DNA of 7,006 bases, taken from NCBI GenBank assembly GCA_002366835.1, contig DFBZ01000082.1:1596-8601 (forward strand). The letters run 5' to 3'. A model generated the notes under the pieces. That model did not search any database. It was given only the letters and a program-made list of their open reading frames with translations, and had not been told where the DNA came from. The DNA comes from Gammaproteobacteria bacterium UBA3067 (GTDB lineage: Bacteria > Pseudomonadota > Gammaproteobacteria > Pseudomonadales > UBA3067). Shown here in pieces: positions 5,881 through 7,006 of the stretch. The position numbers and the translations under genes are program-made. The stretch's first letter is position 1. Each line of letters opens with the position of its first letter.

Positions 5881-7006
5881 TTATTTAGCGGCAGTATCTC
5901 CGCTATTGTTTTCCACGCCTAGCTGCTTAAATTCTTTTTCCAGGCGCTTTAATTCTTTTTTAGAAACTCCTCCGATTACACCCAAGGCATGACGCAAGCG
6001 GGCGCGGGTCATATCTGGCCCCAGTATCGCCATGGAGTCCATTAAGGGTGTTGCGCTGGATTTCCCGGTGATAGCCATAAAGATCGGCGGCATAAAATTA
6101 CGCAGCTTCAAACCAAGCTCTTCTGCCAGCTGACTAATGGTACTTTCGATGCTCTCGCGCTCCCAATGCCGCAGGGCTTCAAATCGCCATAAAGAAAATT
6201 GCAGCACTCTTTTTAGCACTTCTGGTTCCATTCCCTTAATTTGAAAATCTTGCTCGGTAAGGGGCAGCATTCCCGAAACAAAAAAGTTCGCCAGGGGCGC
6301 TATATCACTAAACAGCTCTACCCTGCTTTGCACCAAGGGGGCAATCTGCATAAAGTAATCTTTATTAAACGCCCACTGAGATACTGAACGTGCAAATTCT
6401 TCTTGGCCCATTTCTCGAATCCATTGCCCATTAAGCCAGCTTAGCTTTTCGGTATCAAAAATCGGCCCACCGAGGGAAACCCGCTTAATATCGAAATCTT
6501 GGATCATCTCCTCCAGAGAAAACTTCTCTCTTTCATCTGGCATTGACCAGCCCATTCGACCAAGGTAATTACATAAGGCCTCGGCTAAGAAGCCCATGCG
6601 TTGATAATAAATAATACTGGTGGGATTCTTTCTTTTACTCAGCTTGCTTTTATCAGGATTACGAAGCAGGGGCATATGGCAGAGCACGGGCATTTCCCAG
6701 CCGAAGTAGTCATAAAGCAATTGATGTTTTGGAGCAGAATTAATCCACTCTTCACCACGAATAACGTGGGTAATTTCCATCAGATGATCATCCACCACAT
6801 TGGCGAGATGGTAGGTTGGCATACCATCGGCTTTCATGAGGATTTGCATATCCACCTGCGTCCAGTCAATTTCTACCTCTCCGCGAAGCATATCTTGAAA
6901 TTTGCAGCTACCTTCTCTGGGTACTTTCATCCGTACCACGGAAGACTCTCCAGCGGCCATACGCTGACTGACTTCATCAGCCGACAAGCTCATGCAGTGG
7001 CCGTCA
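5881..7006 (-). CDS. gltX: Glutamyl-tRNA synthetase GltX, 5' end outside window
   Basis: A class I aminoacyl-tRNA synthetase that attaches glutamate to tRNA-Glu in the cytoplasm. The visible 374 codons run from the window edge to the TAA at 5883-5881. An internal ATG at 6993 is not the start: the frame continues upstream as Asp-Gly-His-Cys, matching the family segment (YDGRC in E. coli), so roughly 100-120 residues with the HIGH motif are outside. Visible parts are the connecting region (RMKVPREG; TYHLANVVDDHLMEITHVIRGEEW), the KMSKS-type loop KLSKR (bases 6645-6631), NYLGRMGWSMPDEREKFSLEEM, SLGGPIFDTEKLSWLNGQW, and the helical anticodon-binding C-terminal domain ending LGVIGGVSKKELKRLEKEF. 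The KLSKRKNPTS loop and C-terminus are of the Pseudomonas type. It is followed in the same direction by the tRNA promoter, tRNA-Ala and tRNA-Glu; no strong intrinsic terminator separates it from them, so some gltX transcripts may run into the tRNAs. Confidence 0.96.
   Translation of the reverse strand, partial: DGHCMSLSADEVSQRMAAGESSVVRMKVPREGSCKFQDMLRGEVEIDWTQVDMQILMKADGMPTYHLANVVDDHLMEITHVIRGEEWINSAPKHQLLYDYFGWEMPVLCHMPLLRNPDKSKLSKRKNPTSIIYYQRMGFLAEALCNYLGRMGWSMPDEREKFSLEEMIQDFDIKRVSLGGPIFDTEKLSWLNGQWIREMGQEEFARSVSQWAFNKDYFMQIAPLVQSRVELFSDIAPLANFFVSGMLPLTEQDFQIKGMEPEVLKRVLQFSLWRFEALRHWERESIESTISQLAEELGLKLRNFMPPIFMAITGKSSATPLMDSMAILGPDMTRARLRHALGVIGGVSKKELKRLEKEFKQLGVENNSGDTAAK

Noticed and set aside
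6991..6993. ATG at 6993 as the gltX start
   Set aside because: The reading frame stays open to the window edge with conserved GltX residues upstream, and the N-terminal HIGH region is missing, so the true start is outside.

Overview
The window looks like a core-genome stretch of a gammaproteobacterium from the Pseudomonas/Cellvibrio side of the class. This rests on three things read directly: the GltX C-terminal two thirds resembles the Pseudomonas-type enzyme (KLSKRKNPTS signature), both tRNA genes encode their own 3' CCA, and CysK is nearly collinear with the E. coli enzyme at the same length. Base and codon use look even across the window. I see no transposase, integrase, phage gene, CRISPR array or defence gene.

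Layout, left to right. (1) 1-296, + strand: the last 97 codons of selD (selenophosphate synthase), cut by the window edge. (2) 297-405: a short gap with a perfect 10-bp hairpin. (3) 406-1377, +: complete cysK. (4) 1378-1545: a gap holding a 17-bp, 16/17-matched inverted repeat spaced 67 bp apart, just ahead of the next gene. (5) 1546-3516, +: a 656-aa amidohydrolase related to N-acyl-D-amino-acid deacylases but with a divergent metal site. (6) 3517-3666: three GTTTAAA heptamers and then a strong rho-independent terminator. (7) 3667-5559, +: an unusual 630-aa pyruvate-kinase-like protein with an extra N-terminal region, an enlarged B domain, a changed potassium site and no C-terminal regulatory domain. 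(8) 5596-7006, - strand: gltX (5' end outside the window), then a tRNA promoter, tRNA-Ala(GGC) and tRNA-Glu(UUC). This block converges on the pyruvate-kinase-like gene.

How the genes relate. SelD and CysK both handle sulfur-group chemistry (selenide activation and cysteine synthesis), but a 109-bp gap with a hairpin separates them and nothing shows that they are one operon. The amidohydrolase is closed off by its own terminator, which also rules out the longer upstream start for the pyruvate-kinase-like gene. The gltX/tRNA block is a translation-supply cluster: glutamyl-tRNA synthetase lies next to the tRNA it charges. The tRNAs have their own near-consensus sigma-70 promoter (TTGACA, 17 bp, TAAAAT) followed by a GC-rich discriminator of the kind seen at stringently controlled stable-RNA promoters.

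I do not find a convincing new multi-gene system. The best leads are the pyruvate-kinase-like protein, the amidohydrolase with apparently missing metal-binding histidines, the long inverted repeat in front of the amidohydrolase gene, and the tRNA promoter set inside a nested dyad.
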